Part shown: piece by piece, positions 8,919-17,444 of the stretch
How positions within the stretch are numbered: position 1 is the first letter of the stretch
Layout of the letters: each line of letters starts with the position of its first letter
NCBI RefSeq assembly: GCF_003946025.1
Contig: NZ_RHNR01000022.1
Location: 1 to 40,316 of the forward strand
Direction of reading: 5' to 3'
Source of the DNA: Lacticaseibacillus songhuajiangensis
GTDB lineage: Bacteria; Bacillota; Bacilli; Lactobacillales; Lactobacillaceae
DNA: 40,316 nt
Made by a program: the position numbers and the translations under genes
The notes under the pieces: generated by a model
What the model saw: the letters and a program-made list of their open reading frames with translations, nothing else
Told to the model about the DNA's origin: nothing
Database searches by the model: none

Positions 8919-9595
8919 GGGCCGACCATAACCTTTGGTGCAATATCCGCAAAAATTTTGTCCCCAATTCCGCTAATGTCTTTGAGTTCGTCAACTTTCT
9001 TGAAACCACCATGCTGATTGCGATAATCGATAATGTCCTGTGCCCGCTTTGGACCTACGCCAGAGATGGTCTGTAGTTGCTCCGTCGTCGCAGAATTCAG
9101 GTCAATAGTCGCCGCAGCTGAGCTTGCGTTTACCGCGCCGCCACTACTCGTCGCCGCTGTCGTTGCCGCTGCAGCCGAACTACCTGCCGGTGGTGCAGCG
9201 CTACTTGCGCCTTTAGTTGGCACCGTCAAATTTTCCTGATCTTTGGCAATCTTAGCGAGATTAATGCCGCTGACATCGGCGTCCTTGCTGAGACCGCCAG
9301 CACTTTGCACCACGTCCGCCCAGCGCATCTGGCGCCGAATTGGGTACAAGCCTGGATGGCGGACCGCCCCCGCAACGTACACATAGGCCTGCTCGGATTT
9401 GGCCGTCGTCACGTGTGAACTGGCCTTAACAGTTTCATGCCGACTTGTCGCGGCCGCCGCTATCAACTTGCTCTGCTGTGCATTTTGCTGGTTGTGATAC
9501 CACAAATAGCCGCCCCCACACACCAGCATGACGGCTAGACCGATGGCCAAGTAGCGCCAATTTGCCTTGATGAACTCGAACTGTTCTTCAATCAT
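8915..9595 (-). CDS. comEA: ComEA competence DNA receptor
   Basis: Membrane-anchored receptor that binds double-stranded DNA outside the cell and passes it to ComEC. About 226 residues: a short cytoplasmic N terminus, one membrane helix (about residues 13-32), an SLBB-like region (VYVAGAVRHPGLYPI), a long Ala/Ser/Thr-rich linker, and two C-terminal helix-hairpin-helix motifs (LQTISGVGPKRAQDII; LKDISGIGDKIF). I prefer the second of two adjacent ATG codons, which sits five bases after AGGGGG; upstream extension to 9640 would run into the preceding terminator. First gene of comEA-comEC-holA. Confidence 0.93.
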   Translation of the reverse strand: MIEEQFEFIKANWRYLAIGLAVMLVCGGGYLWYHNQQNAQQSKLIAAAATSRHETVKASSHVTTAKSEQAYVYVAGAVRHPGLYPIRRQMRWADVVQSAGGLSKDADVSGINLAKIAKDQENLTVPTKGASSAAPPAGSSAAAATTAATSSGGAVNASSAAATIDLNSATTEQLQTISGVGPKRAQDIIDYRNQHGGFKKVDELKDISGIGDKIFADIAPKVMVGP

Positions 9596-9630
9596 CATCG
9601 CCCCCTTCGCTATTAATTCAGCGAAAAGAC

Positions 9631-9658
9631 ACAAAAACACCCCGCGGTCGGGGTGTTC
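9631..9658 (-). terminator. Terminator after the Lon-like PDZ protease gene
   Basis: On the minus strand, ACACCCCG pairs with CGGGGTGT around ACCG, followed by TTTTTG. It separates the coaD-sepM unit from comEA, so the competence genes must have their own promoter within about 60 bases, and I could not identify one. Confidence 0.88.
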
Positions 9659-9665
9659 AGAAAGT

Positions 9666-10718
9666 TTATTTCTTTACGAGGTAATCAATCGCATCTTGCA
9701 AGCGGCGGACCGGAATGATTTTCATCTTGGTCCCCATCTTTTTGGCTGCCTTCTTCGCCGCCGTGTAATTGTTGACGTAGGTCGGATCTAGCTTCAGCAA
9801 AGATTTGGTGGCAGGCACATCTGGTGCAAAGAAGATGGTGGCGCCAGCCTTGCTGGCTGCGTACACCTTCTTATCAATACCACCGATAACGCCGACGACA
9901 CCTGCATCGTCAATGGTCCCAGTGCCCGCAACCGTGCGGCCCCGCCGCAAGTCGCGCCCGCTTATCTGGTCGTAAGTCTCCAGAGCGAACATCAGGCCAG
10001 CACTCGGGCCACCGATGCTCCCGGCATCGATTTTGACCTTGGGCGTGCTCTGCACACTGGTGTGATCCGTTAAAGTAATGCCCAGTCCGGCTCGCTTCGT
10101 CCCTTGCAGGTGAATCAGCGGCCGGCTAACCGTTTGGCGCTTACCGGCATGCGTGAAGGTCACACTCACCTTGGTCCCCGCTTTGTAGCGTTTAATCGCA
10201 TCGACGTAATCCTGAGCCTTCGTGTAGTGCACACCATTAATCGCAGTGATGGTGTCACCCAGATGCAAGTCGCCCGCAAAAGCCGAGTTCTTTTGAATCG
10301 ACATGACCAGAATACCTTGGTATATCAACTTAACGGGTTTGCCCGCCGCCTTGAACGCCGCAACGGTTGCCGCGTTGGCCGCACCTTTAATGTAGTAGTT
10401 TTGCAGCTCATCGTACTCTGCAGAACTACTGCTTCCCATTAATTCTTGTTTGCTGACAGTATCGGCAAAGGGCTGAAAGTGTCCCCATAGTAGCATCGCC
10501 GGACTCGCCGGACCAATCACGCCCACGGTCATGAGCCGGTAACTGCCCTTATCGCGATCCTTGACACCCTCAACGTGCACAAATTTACTGAGCGCGTCAG
10601 CACCACCCGGTACCTCGATGTAGTAGTTGGTCGGGACAAAAATCAGGCCGAGAACCACCAGAATGCCGATGAACCAAGCGAGATATTTGCGCCATCTAGT
10701 CTGTTTGCGTTTTGTCAT
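9666..10718 (-). CDS. SepM/YlbL-type PDZ domain, Lon-like serine protease
   Basis: Membrane-anchored serine protease of the YlbL/SepM family, which in streptococci trims a competence pheromone. About 350 residues: an N-terminal membrane helix (WFIGILVVLGLIFV), a PDZ domain (GDTITAINGVHY) and a C-terminal Lon-type domain. The Ser/Lys dyad is visible as the serine of GGPSAGLMFAL and the lysine of GGIDKKVYAA. I choose the ATG at 10718, which overlaps the 3' end of coaD by 23 bases; a start at 10757 would overlap more. It sits in the conserved ylbG-rsmD-coaD-ylbL cluster. The substrate in this organism is unknown. Confidence 0.9.
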   Translation of the reverse strand: MTKRKQTRWRKYLAWFIGILVVLGLIFVPTNYYIEVPGGADALSKFVHVEGVKDRDKGSYRLMTVGVIGPASPAMLLWGHFQPFADTVSKQELMGSSSSAEYDELQNYYIKGAANAATVAAFKAAGKPVKLIYQGILVMSIQKNSAFAGDLHLGDTITAINGVHYTKAQDYVDAIKRYKAGTKVSVTFTHAGKRQTVSRPLIHLQGTKRAGLGITLTDHTSVQSTPKVKIDAGSIGGPSAGLMFALETYDQISGRDLRRGRTVAGTGTIDDAGVVGVIGGIDKKVYAASKAGATIFFAPDVPATKSLLKLDPTYVNNYTAAKKAAKKMGTKMKIIPVRRLQDAIDYLVKK

Positions 10719-11205
10719 TGGCTGCCCCCATCTTCTGACGCAGAGCCGCAGCCACATTCGGAGTTACAAAATCCGTCACGTCGCCGCCAAAGGTTGCCAC
10801 TTCTTTGACAATACTGGAGGCAATGCCTTGCTCCGGTGCGCGTGTTGGCAGCAGTACCGTCACAATCTCTGGCGCCAGCTTCGCATTGGCCAGCGCAATT
10901 TCATTTTCAAAGGTGTAATCAGAAGCATTGCGCAAGCCGCGCACAATGAATCCCGCGTGGAGTTCACGCGCAATGTCGACGGTGAGGGCACCGGCATGGG
11001 CCTGCACACTCACGTTGGGCAGATCCGCGGTGGCCTCTGTAATTAAGGCCACCCGCTCTGCAGGCGTAAACAAAGCCTGCTTACTGGTGTTGGTCATCAC
11101 CGTCACAATCACTTCATCAAACAGGTCAGCACTGCGCGCAACGGTTGCGAGGTGGCCCTTAGTAAACGGATCAAAACTACCAGGAAAAATCGCGATTTTT
11201 GCCAT
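10696..11205 (-). CDS. coaD: Phosphopantetheine adenylyltransferase
   Basis: Transfers AMP from ATP to 4'-phosphopantetheine, the penultimate step of coenzyme A synthesis. The 169-residue protein has the nucleotidyltransferase signature GSFDPFTKGH (TKGH at 15-18) and the C-terminal IASSIVKEVA motif corresponding to ISSS. The start ATG is one base past the rsmD stop and is preceded by AAGGAAG inside rsmD, so the two are tightly coupled. Confidence 0.97.
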   Translation of the reverse strand: MAKIAIFPGSFDPFTKGHLATVARSADLFDEVIVTVMTNTSKQALFTPAERVALITEATADLPNVSVQAHAGALTVDIARELHAGFIVRGLRNASDYTFENEIALANAKLAPEIVTVLLPTRAPEQGIASSIVKEVATFGGDVTDFVTPNVAAALRQKMGAANDKTQTD

Positions 11206-11206
11206 G

Positions 11207-11761
11207 CTAATCTTCCTTCCGCAAAATCATCACTTGCGCCACGGAATAGGTCTGATGCCGCACAATCTGGTAACCCGGAATCGTTTCGGGATAATCAACG
11301 TCCGTCCCGGTTTCCACCAGCACCGTGGCACCAGGAGCGAGCAAATCGCCGTTAATGAATTCGGCCAGTTGCGCGAGCACCTTTTGCTTAGCGTATGGCG
11401 GATCCATCAGGATCAGGTCAAATTGCTGCTGACTTGCAGCAAAATTGCTGATAGCGCGTTCCACCGGCTGTTTCAAAACCGTGAACTTGTCTTCAGACTT
11501 GGTCAGCCCGACGTTTTCCCGAATGGTTTTGATAGCCGCGTATGCAGAATCAACGAGCGTCGCGTGGTCCATCCCCCGCGAAACTGCCTCAATACCCAGA
11601 CCGCCTGTCCCTGCGTACAAGTCTAGCGCCTGACCGCCATCAAAGTAGGGGCCAATCATATTGAACATTGACTCTTTAATTTTGTCCGCAGTCGGACGGG
11701 TACCGTTACCGGGCACCATCGCCAGTCTGCGGCCCCGGAATTCACCACTAATTACCCGCAT
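11207..11761 (-). CDS. rsmD: 16S rRNA (guanine-N2)-methyltransferase RsmD
   Basis: Methylates G966 of 16S rRNA (E. coli numbering) using S-adenosylmethionine. The 184 residues include the family N terminus MRVISGEFRGRRL, GTRPTADKIKESMFN, the SAM-binding DLYAGTGGLGIEA and the catalytic LILMDPPY. A strong AAGGAGG precedes the ATG. It is followed after one base by coaD and preceded by a 137-base structured spacer after ylbG. Confidence 0.96.
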   Translation of the reverse strand: MRVISGEFRGRRLAMVPGNGTRPTADKIKESMFNMIGPYFDGGQALDLYAGTGGLGIEAVSRGMDHATLVDSAYAAIKTIRENVGLTKSEDKFTVLKQPVERAISNFAASQQQFDLILMDPPYAKQKVLAQLAEFINGDLLAPGATVLVETGTDVDYPETIPGYQIVRHQTYSVAQVMILRKED

Positions 11762-11783
11762 GTTGTTTCCTCCTTATGTAGTG

Positions 11784-11891
11784 GGACGGCAATCGCCGCT
11801 TACCGCCGAAAGCAAGACGCGCCAAGCCAGAATCCTGAATTCCGGACCCAACTTGACGCATCCTCCTCAAGGCGGCCACAATCAGCCGTCC
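11784..11891 (-). promoter_or_regulatory. Structured spacer between ylbG and rsmD
   Basis: On the minus strand three nested or stacked stems occur in about 108 bases. GGACGGC (11891-11885) pairs with GCCGTCC (11790-11784). CCGCC (11875-11871) pairs with GGCGG (11807-11803). GCGTCAAG (11859-11852) pairs with CTTGGCGC (11826-11819), stacked on CCGGAAT/ATTCTGG (11845-11839 with 11833-11827). The mismatches in the last stems are G-U on the minus-strand RNA, the sense of rsmD. A leader structure or small RNA is possible; it matches no class I know. Confidence 0.45.
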
Positions 11892-11898
11892 TCAATGG

Positions 11899-12153
11899 TT
11901 AATCTTCGTTCGCCGTTTCCTTCGAATAGCTCGTGCGCAGGTCGGGCCGCGCAGACGGTTCAACCTTCTTCACAAAGCGCAGGTGTGCCAATTTGCTGGA
12001 CAATTCCGCAATCGCGTCCTCATCCACGTACAACACGGCGTACTTCATTTTTTTGGAGGCGTACATGAGGCTCCCGTAATGCCGCAACTGCTTGAGTTGC
12101 CGCAGAGAGTAGAGCCACACGATAAGGCCCCTTCTTTTCCTTGGTACGTCCAT
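11899..12153 (-). CDS. YlbG family protein (DUF2129)
   Basis: A small basic cytoplasmic protein of 84 residues, uncharacterised, conserved in Bacilli immediately upstream of rsmD. Family features are RRGLIVWLYSLRQLKQLRHYG at the N terminus and YAVLYVDEDA followed by a KKVEPSARPDLRT tail. The ATG follows AGGAG by eight bases and lies 12 bases past the pyc stop, so it is probably co-transcribed with ftsW-pyc. Confidence 0.9.
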   Translation of the reverse strand: MDVPRKRRGLIVWLYSLRQLKQLRHYGSLMYASKKMKYAVLYVDEDAIAELSSKLAHLRFVKKVEPSARPDLRTSYSKETANED

Positions 12154-12165
12154 TACTATCGCTCC

Positions 12166-15100
12166 TTAGTTCGCAATTGTTGCTAGTAGTTCGTCGCTTT
12201 GGACCAGTGAGCCCTCTTCGACGTAGACGTGCTTGATGGTGCCGTCCTTCAAGGCATGCACGGTTGTTTCCATCTTCATGGCTTCGGAAACAAAGAGTGC
12301 CTCACCCTTCTTCACTTGCTGTCCAGGCTCGACCATGACCTGCAAGATACGGCCGGCCATTGGTGCACCAACCTGATTCTTGTTACCTGGTTCAGCAATT
12401 TGCAGTGCCCCATCGGCGTGCTGGTTGGCGGCATCCCGCAATTCAATCTCACGCTTTTGCCCGTTAACGGTGAAGTACAGCGTGCGCAAGCCCGTTGCAT
12501 CGGCTTCACCAATGGCATCCAGGCGAATCACGTAAGTTTGGCCATCCGTAATTGGCACATTGATGGTCTGACCAACCCGCATCCCCTCAAAGAAGATTGG
12601 AGTGTCCAGGTGCGTCACAGGACCAAACTTCACCCGGTTCTTCGCGTAGTTCGTAAAGACATCTGGGTAGAGCAGGTAAGCGAGCACGTCCTGCGTGTCC
12701 GGATTCTTGATACCAGCCTCAATCAATTGCTGCCGTACTGCGTCAAAATCAGCCGGTGGCAACAACTTACCGGGGCGCTCCGTCAGGGGCTGTTCACCCT
12801 TCAGTACCAGCTTTTGCAGCTGCTTCGGGAAGCCAAACGGTGGCTGGCCGAGTTGGCCACGGAAGAAGTCAACGACGGATTCTGGGAAGTCCAGAGATTC
12901 GCCACGTTCGAGGACGTCCGCTGCACTCAAGTCATTTTGCACCATGAACAGGGCCATGTCACCCACAACCTTGGAACTTGGGGTGACCTTGATGATGTCC
13001 CCAAACAAGTCGTTGACCTCGGCGTACTTCGCCATCACCTGGTTGAAGTCGCTGACGCCCAAACTGTGTGCCTGCTGCTGCAGGTTGGTGTACTGACCGC
13101 CCGGCATTTCCACATCGTAAATCTTGGTGAGTGGTCCGGAAACATGGTTAGCAAAGTCCTCGTAGTACGGCCGAATCTGGCGGAAATAGTCACTCACGTG
13201 CTCTGCGGCTTCAATATCGAGCTGCGGCTGACGGGCGTTGCCCTGCATCGCGTGATACAGACTTTCCATGCCTGGCTGACTGGTCGTTGACGCGAATGCA
13301 GATTGTGCCACGTCCACAATGTCCACGCCAGCGTCGGCGGCGGCAATGTACGTTGCCACCCCGGTCCCAGTCGTGTCATGAGTGTGCAGGTGCACGGGAA
13401 TCGTCACGGCATCCTTGAGCGCCGCAATCAGAACCCGCGCAGCACCAGGTGTCAGCAACGCTGCCATGTCCTTAACGGCCAAAATATCGGCTCCCGCGGC
13501 CTCGAGCTGCTTAGCCAGATCCACGTAGTATTGCAAGCTGTAACGTGGGTGCGCATCACTAATGATGTCCCCCGTGTAGCAGATTGTGGCTTCAGCTATT
13601 TTGCCGGTCTCCTTGACTGCATCAATACTTGGCTGCAGTTGCGGGAGCCAGTTTAGGCTATCGAAGATGCGGAAGACGTCAATCCCCGTCTTCGCAGCTT
13701 CACGAATGAAGCCTTTGATGACGTTGTCGGGGTAGTTCTTGTAGCCGACCGCGTTACTACCGCGAAAGAGCATCTGCAGCAAAGTGTTCGGCATTGCCTG
13801 GCGCATTTTGGCCAAACGCTCCCATGGGTTTTCGGCGAGGAAGCGGTAGGCAACGTCGAAGGTCGCCCCGCCCCACATCTCAGAAGAAAACAGGTTCGGC
13901 AGACTGGCTTCAAAATCGCTAGCCACGCGCAACATGTCCTGCGTCCGCATGCGGGTCGCAAACAGGCTCTGGTGGGCGTCACGGAAGGTAGTGTCCGTCA
14001 GCAGCAATTCTGGCTGCTGGAGAATGAAGTCGCTCACGCCCTTGGCGCCCTTGTCCGCCAGCAGATGCACGAGGTTCGGCTGCTGCCGCGCCGGCTGCTG
14101 ATCTGCTGGCAACGGCTTGTATTCGAGCTGCTGGTAAACCTGCGGCTTGTGCGGTTCCTTGCCCTGGAAGCCGTTGACCGTCACGTCGCCAATGTAGTTG
14201 ATCAGTTCATTACTACGACTGCGCGGCTTGCTGAAGTCAAAAAGTTCTGGTGAGTTGTCAATGAAGCGCGTTTCCGCCATGCCGCTCTTGAATACAGGGT
14301 GGTTAATCACGGCTTCTAGGAATGGCAAGTTCGTCTTCACACCAATGATCCGGAATTCATTCAGTACCCGGCTCATTTTGGCCCGGGCCGCCTCAAAATT
14401 AAAACCGGTTGCCCCCACCTTAACCAGCAAGGAGTCGAAGAATGGTGTGACCACGGCGCCCGCATAAGCGTTCCCGACGTCAAGACGCACACCCAAACCA
14501 CCTGGAGAACGGTAGGTCGTGATGGTCCCGGTGTCTGGCATAAAGTTGTTCAGTGGATCTTCAGTCGTAATGCGGCACTGAATTGCGGCACCCTTAAAGC
14601 TCAGCTCATCCTGCGTTGGCCAGCCGAGGTCGGCTTGCAAGTCAGCCCCAGCGGCAACCCGCAATTGTGCCTGCACAATATCCAAGCCGGTGATGGCTTC
14701 GGTAACCGTGTGTTCAACCTGCACGCGCGGGTTCACTTCGATGAAGTAGAACTGGTCGCCTTCAACGAGAAATTCAACAGTGCCGGCGTTCTCATAGTGC
14801 ATCGCAGCCATGAAATTAGCGGCAGCGGTGCAAATTTTGTTCCGCAGTGCCAGCGGCAACCCGACTGCAGGCGCGATTTCAACGACCTTCTGGTTCCGCC
14901 GCTGCACGGAACAGTCACGTTCAAAGAGGTGCATGAGGTGTCCGTGGCTATCCCCCATTACCTGCACTTCAATGTGTTTGGCGTGTTCGATGTAGCGTTC
15001 GATGTACATCCGGCCATCGCCGAAGCTGGTCATGGCTTCGGACTTTGCTAGTGGGTAATCCTTTTCCAATTGCTCCTGATTGCGGATAATGCGCATCCCG

Positions 15101-15603
15101 CGACCGCCGCCACCCATGGCGGACTTGAGCATCAGCGGAAAGCCATACTTATCGGCAAACGCCTGAATTTCGGCAAAATCTTCCGTTGGTTCCGGCGTGC
15201 CCGGAATGGTTTGCAGTCCGTTTGCAACAGCGGCTTGCTTAGCCGCCACTTTGTCCCCAAACGTCCGCAATAATTCCGTGCTGGGACCGACAAAAGTGAT
15301 GCCGGCGGCGCGCACCTTGGCGGCAAACTCCGCATTCTCACTCAGCAGACCATAGCCAGGGTGAATGGCATCTGCACCACTTTCCTTGGCAATCCGGATA
15401 ATGTCGTCCATGTCCAGGTATGCCGCGATGGGCTCCTTACCTTCACCAACCAGGTAGCTTTCCTGCGCCTTAAAGCGGTGAATGGAGAGACCATCCTCCT
15501 TGGCGTAGATTCCGACGGTTTTGAGACCTAATTCCTCACTCGCGCGAAAAATGCGAATTGCAATTTCACTGCGGTTAGCCACGAGCACCTTATGCATCTG
15601 CAT
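12166..15603 (-). CDS. pyc: Pyruvate carboxylase
   Basis: Biotin-dependent enzyme that carboxylates pyruvate to oxaloacetate, feeding aspartate synthesis. About 1145 residues, the usual single-chain length. Order of domains: biotin carboxylase with ATP-grasp (KSAMGGGGRGMRI; FIEVNPRVQVEHTVTEAITG), carboxyltransferase (LLTDTTFRDAHQSLFATRMRT; HTHDTTG metal motif), allosteric linker, and C-terminal biotin carrier with the biotinyl lysine in SEAMKMET about 35 residues from the end. Several ATGs cluster at the start; I choose 15603, six bases after AAGGG, which overlaps the ftsW stop. The ftsW-pyc pairing is conserved in Bacilli. Confidence 0.97.
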   Translation of the reverse strand: MQMHKVLVANRSEIAIRIFRASEELGLKTVGIYAKEDGLSIHRFKAQESYLVGEGKEPIAAYLDMDDIIRIAKESGADAIHPGYGLLSENAEFAAKVRAAGITFVGPSTELLRTFGDKVAAKQAAVANGLQTIPGTPEPTEDFAEIQAFADKYGFPLMLKSAMGGGGRGMRIIRNQEQLEKDYPLAKSEAMTSFGDGRMYIERYIEHAKHIEVQVMGDSHGHLMHLFERDCSVQRRNQKVVEIAPAVGLPLALRNKICTAAANFMAAMHYENAGTVEFLVEGDQFYFIEVNPRVQVEHTVTEAITGLDIVQAQLRVAAGADLQADLGWPTQDELSFKGAAIQCRITTEDPLNNFMPDTGTITTYRSPGGLGVRLDVGNAYAGAVVTPFFDSLLVKVGATGFNFEAARAKMSRVLNEFRIIGVKTNLPFLEAVINHPVFKSGMAETRFIDNSPELFDFSKPRSRSNELINYIGDVTVNGFQGKEPHKPQVYQQLEYKPLPADQQPARQQPNLVHLLADKGAKGVSDFILQQPELLLTDTTFRDAHQSLFATRMRTQDMLRVASDFEASLPNLFSSEMWGGATFDVAYRFLAENPWERLAKMRQAMPNTLLQMLFRGSNAVGYKNYPDNVIKGFIREAAKTGIDVFRIFDSLNWLPQLQPSIDAVKETGKIAEATICYTGDIISDAHPRYSLQYYVDLAKQLEAAGADILAVKDMAALLTPGAARVLIAALKDAVTIPVHLHTHDTTGTGVATYIAAADAGVDIVDVAQSAFASTTSQPGMESLYHAMQGNARQPQLDIEAAEHVSDYFRQIRPYYEDFANHVSGPLTKIYDVEMPGGQYTNLQQQAHSLGVSDFNQVMAKYAEVNDLFGDIIKVTPSSKVVGDMALFMVQNDLSAADVLERGESLDFPESVVDFFRGQLGQPPFGFPKQLQKLVLKGEQPLTERPGKLLPPADFDAVRQQLIEAGIKNPDTQDVLAYLLYPDVFTNYAKNRVKFGPVTHLDTPIFFEGMRVGQTINVPITDGQTYVIRLDAIGEADATGLRTLYFTVNGQKREIELRDAANQHADGALQIAEPGNKNQVGAPMAGRILQVMVEPGQQVKKGEALFVSEAMKMETTVHALKDGTIKHVYVEEGSLVQSDELLATIAN

Positions 15604-16780
15604 TAACATCCCTTTCCAATTCACGCTGATGGGATTCACGCGCCGAAACGTTCAGCACGAGCCCAATCGCTACTGATAATACAAGCAAACTACTACCACC
15701 ATAACTGATGAATGGCAGTGTCACCCCAGTGATCGGTAAAACCCCAACCACAGCACCGACGTTAAACGTCGTCTGAACAAAAATCATGGTCGCAATTCCG
15801 TACATGAGCAGCGTGTGGTACACGCTCTTGGCCCGGATTCCGACTAAGATGATGCGCCAAATGAGGAAGAACAGCAGTCCCACCACAAAGATAGCGCCAA
15901 TGATGCCGAGCTCCTCCGCAATAATTGCGAGAATAAAGTCAGTGTATGGTTCCGGCAGGTAGCCAAGTTTCATCGTACTATTGCCCAAGCCAACGCCGAA
16001 CCACCCACCATGGTTGATGGCGTACATGGAGTTAACTAGTTGTTTCCCAGCACCTTGCTGCATCTGAAACGGGTGTGCGACTGCCAGGAAACGCTTACCC
16101 ATGTAATTTTTCGACAGTAAAGAGGAAAACTTAGTCAACATGAGATAAACGATGCCACCAATCCCAGCAATGCTAATCCCAAAAGCACTAAGTCCAATTT
16201 TGACCGGAAAACCACTGGAGAAAAACAGCACTGCGGCAATGGCGGTCACAATCGCCATCCCCCCAGTATCCGGCTGCATGAAAATCAAAATGATAATCAG
16301 CATCACCGTCAGAAAAGGTCCAATCGACACCTTGATGGTTTTGATAGGCCCCACGCTCTGAATATAACGCTGCCGATTGCTCAGCAAATGTGCGAGGTAC
16401 AAAATGACCACCATCTTCGCAAACTCAGCGGGTTGAATGTTAATGGGCCCCACCGGAATCCACGCGCTCGCGCCGTTAACCGACTGGCCCTTGGCGAGTA
16501 AGTAAATCAAACTGACAATGGTCAACACTAACAGAATTAGCAGGAGTATTGGATTACGCCAATGCTTCAACTTAAAGAAGAAAACAAGCGCCACTAGGAT
16601 CAGCCCGACCAGGACGAACATTGCCTGCTTGATGAGATAAGTTGTTGGCGCCTGGTGGTACAGGTTCACGACGTAGGTACTACTTGCCGAGTACACCATG
16701 ATGATACTAATCCCGCACAAAACGAGATACGGTACCAACACGAAATAGTCTATATGGCGTAATTTCCAGCTCACAATCAT
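15590..16780 (-). CDS. ftsW: FtsW/RodA/SpoVE family peptidoglycan glycosyltransferase
   Basis: SEDS-family septal peptidoglycan polymerase with about ten membrane helices, 396 residues. Family signatures are the N-terminal ILCGISIIMVYSASS-like segment, GPINIQPAEFAKM, and the C-terminal VVGVLPITGVTLPFISYGGSS. The neighbouring pyc gene and the sequence favour FtsW over RodA. A weak AAAGGG precedes the ATG by two bases, so the GTG two codons later could be the true start. Transcription probably begins at the extended -10 promoter at 16809-16817, and element copy 2 starts about 80 bases upstream of that. Confidence 0.93.
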   Translation of the reverse strand: MIVSWKLRHIDYFVLVPYLVLCGISIIMVYSASSTYVVNLYHQAPTTYLIKQAMFVLVGLILVALVFFFKLKHWRNPILLLILLVLTIVSLIYLLAKGQSVNGASAWIPVGPINIQPAEFAKMVVILYLAHLLSNRQRYIQSVGPIKTIKVSIGPFLTVMLIIILIFMQPDTGGMAIVTAIAAVLFFSSGFPVKIGLSAFGISIAGIGGIVYLMLTKFSSLLSKNYMGKRFLAVAHPFQMQQGAGKQLVNSMYAINHGGWFGVGLGNSTMKLGYLPEPYTDFILAIIAEELGIIGAIFVVGLLFFLIWRIILVGIRAKSVYHTLLMYGIATMIFVQTTFNVGAVVGVLPITGVTLPFISYGGSSLLVLSVAIGLVLNVSARESHQRELERDVNADA

Positions 16781-16808
16781 CGCCCTTTCGACAGAATAAT
16801 TATCAACT

Positions 16809-16817
16809 ATTATAGCA
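16809..16817 (-). promoter_or_regulatory. ftsW promoter (extended -10)
   Basis: On the minus strand TGCTATAAT forms an extended -10 with a consensus hexamer. No good -35 is visible. It lies 30 bases upstream of the ftsW start. Confidence 0.65.
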
Positions 16818-16893
16818 TAGCGTCACGGTGAACTCGCTAATATAGACACGAACGTTGTAATTTTACGATAATCGTTCGTTATTCCCAGCTAAC

Positions 16894-16913
16894 GCTGTCC
16901 ATCAGCGTAAGTC
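16894..16913 (+). repeat. Left terminal inverted repeat of element copy 2
   Basis: GCTGTCCATCAGCGTAAGTC. The inner CGCTG/CAGCG (16893-16907) also forms a small hairpin of its own. Confidence 0.85.
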
Positions 16914-17236
16914 ATGAAACTTTCATCCGCAAGGATGCTGGGAATGAAAGCTGCTGTTAGACCGAAGGTCGGAACTGGGCCGAATTAGCTTCGCTCCCGG
17001 GAAGGGTGTGCGTGGGACCGTTTCAGCCAGCTTCGCTGTCTTCCACTGGCGATTTTGCCGCAGACCCACCGGCAAAATCCCGCTCCTAACGAAAATGGCG
17101 GTGTACATTTCGCCCGAAGTTCATGTGCGAAACATACACTGCCATTTTCGCGGGCACGCACACCCTTCCCGTCCGCTGCCGCCAATCCGACCCAGTTCCG
17201 ACGAGCATTCACACGACTGTGGTGACGAAAGTTTCA
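16894..17236 (+). repeat. Left unit of element copy 2
   Basis: Large nested hairpin. TGAAACTTTC (16915-16924) pairs with GAAAGTTTCA (17227-17236). CATCC-GCAA-GGATG is a local hairpin. The 19-base arms 16968-16986 and 17184-17202 pair with three mismatches. CGGGAAGGGTGTGCGTG (16998-17014) pairs perfectly with 17155-17171. GATTTTGCCG pairs with CGGCAAAATC. CGAAAATGGCGGTGTA (17090-17105) pairs with 17135-17150 with one G-T. Confidence 0.85.
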
Positions 17237-17444
17237 GGTTACACTAGCGGAATCACCAAACGAAGATGGACAAGCACTGGAAACAGTGGTGCAGCAATCT
17301 GTACACTGCGCTCTCGAGCGTGTTGGATACCGCTACCGTGACCTTTCAAGTACTGGAGATAGTTAATCGCTGATTTTCTAGCCGGACGTCTATCCGACGT
17401 TTCGGTACGTTGTCACTCGGCCATGGGGTGTTTCCAACACAGTA

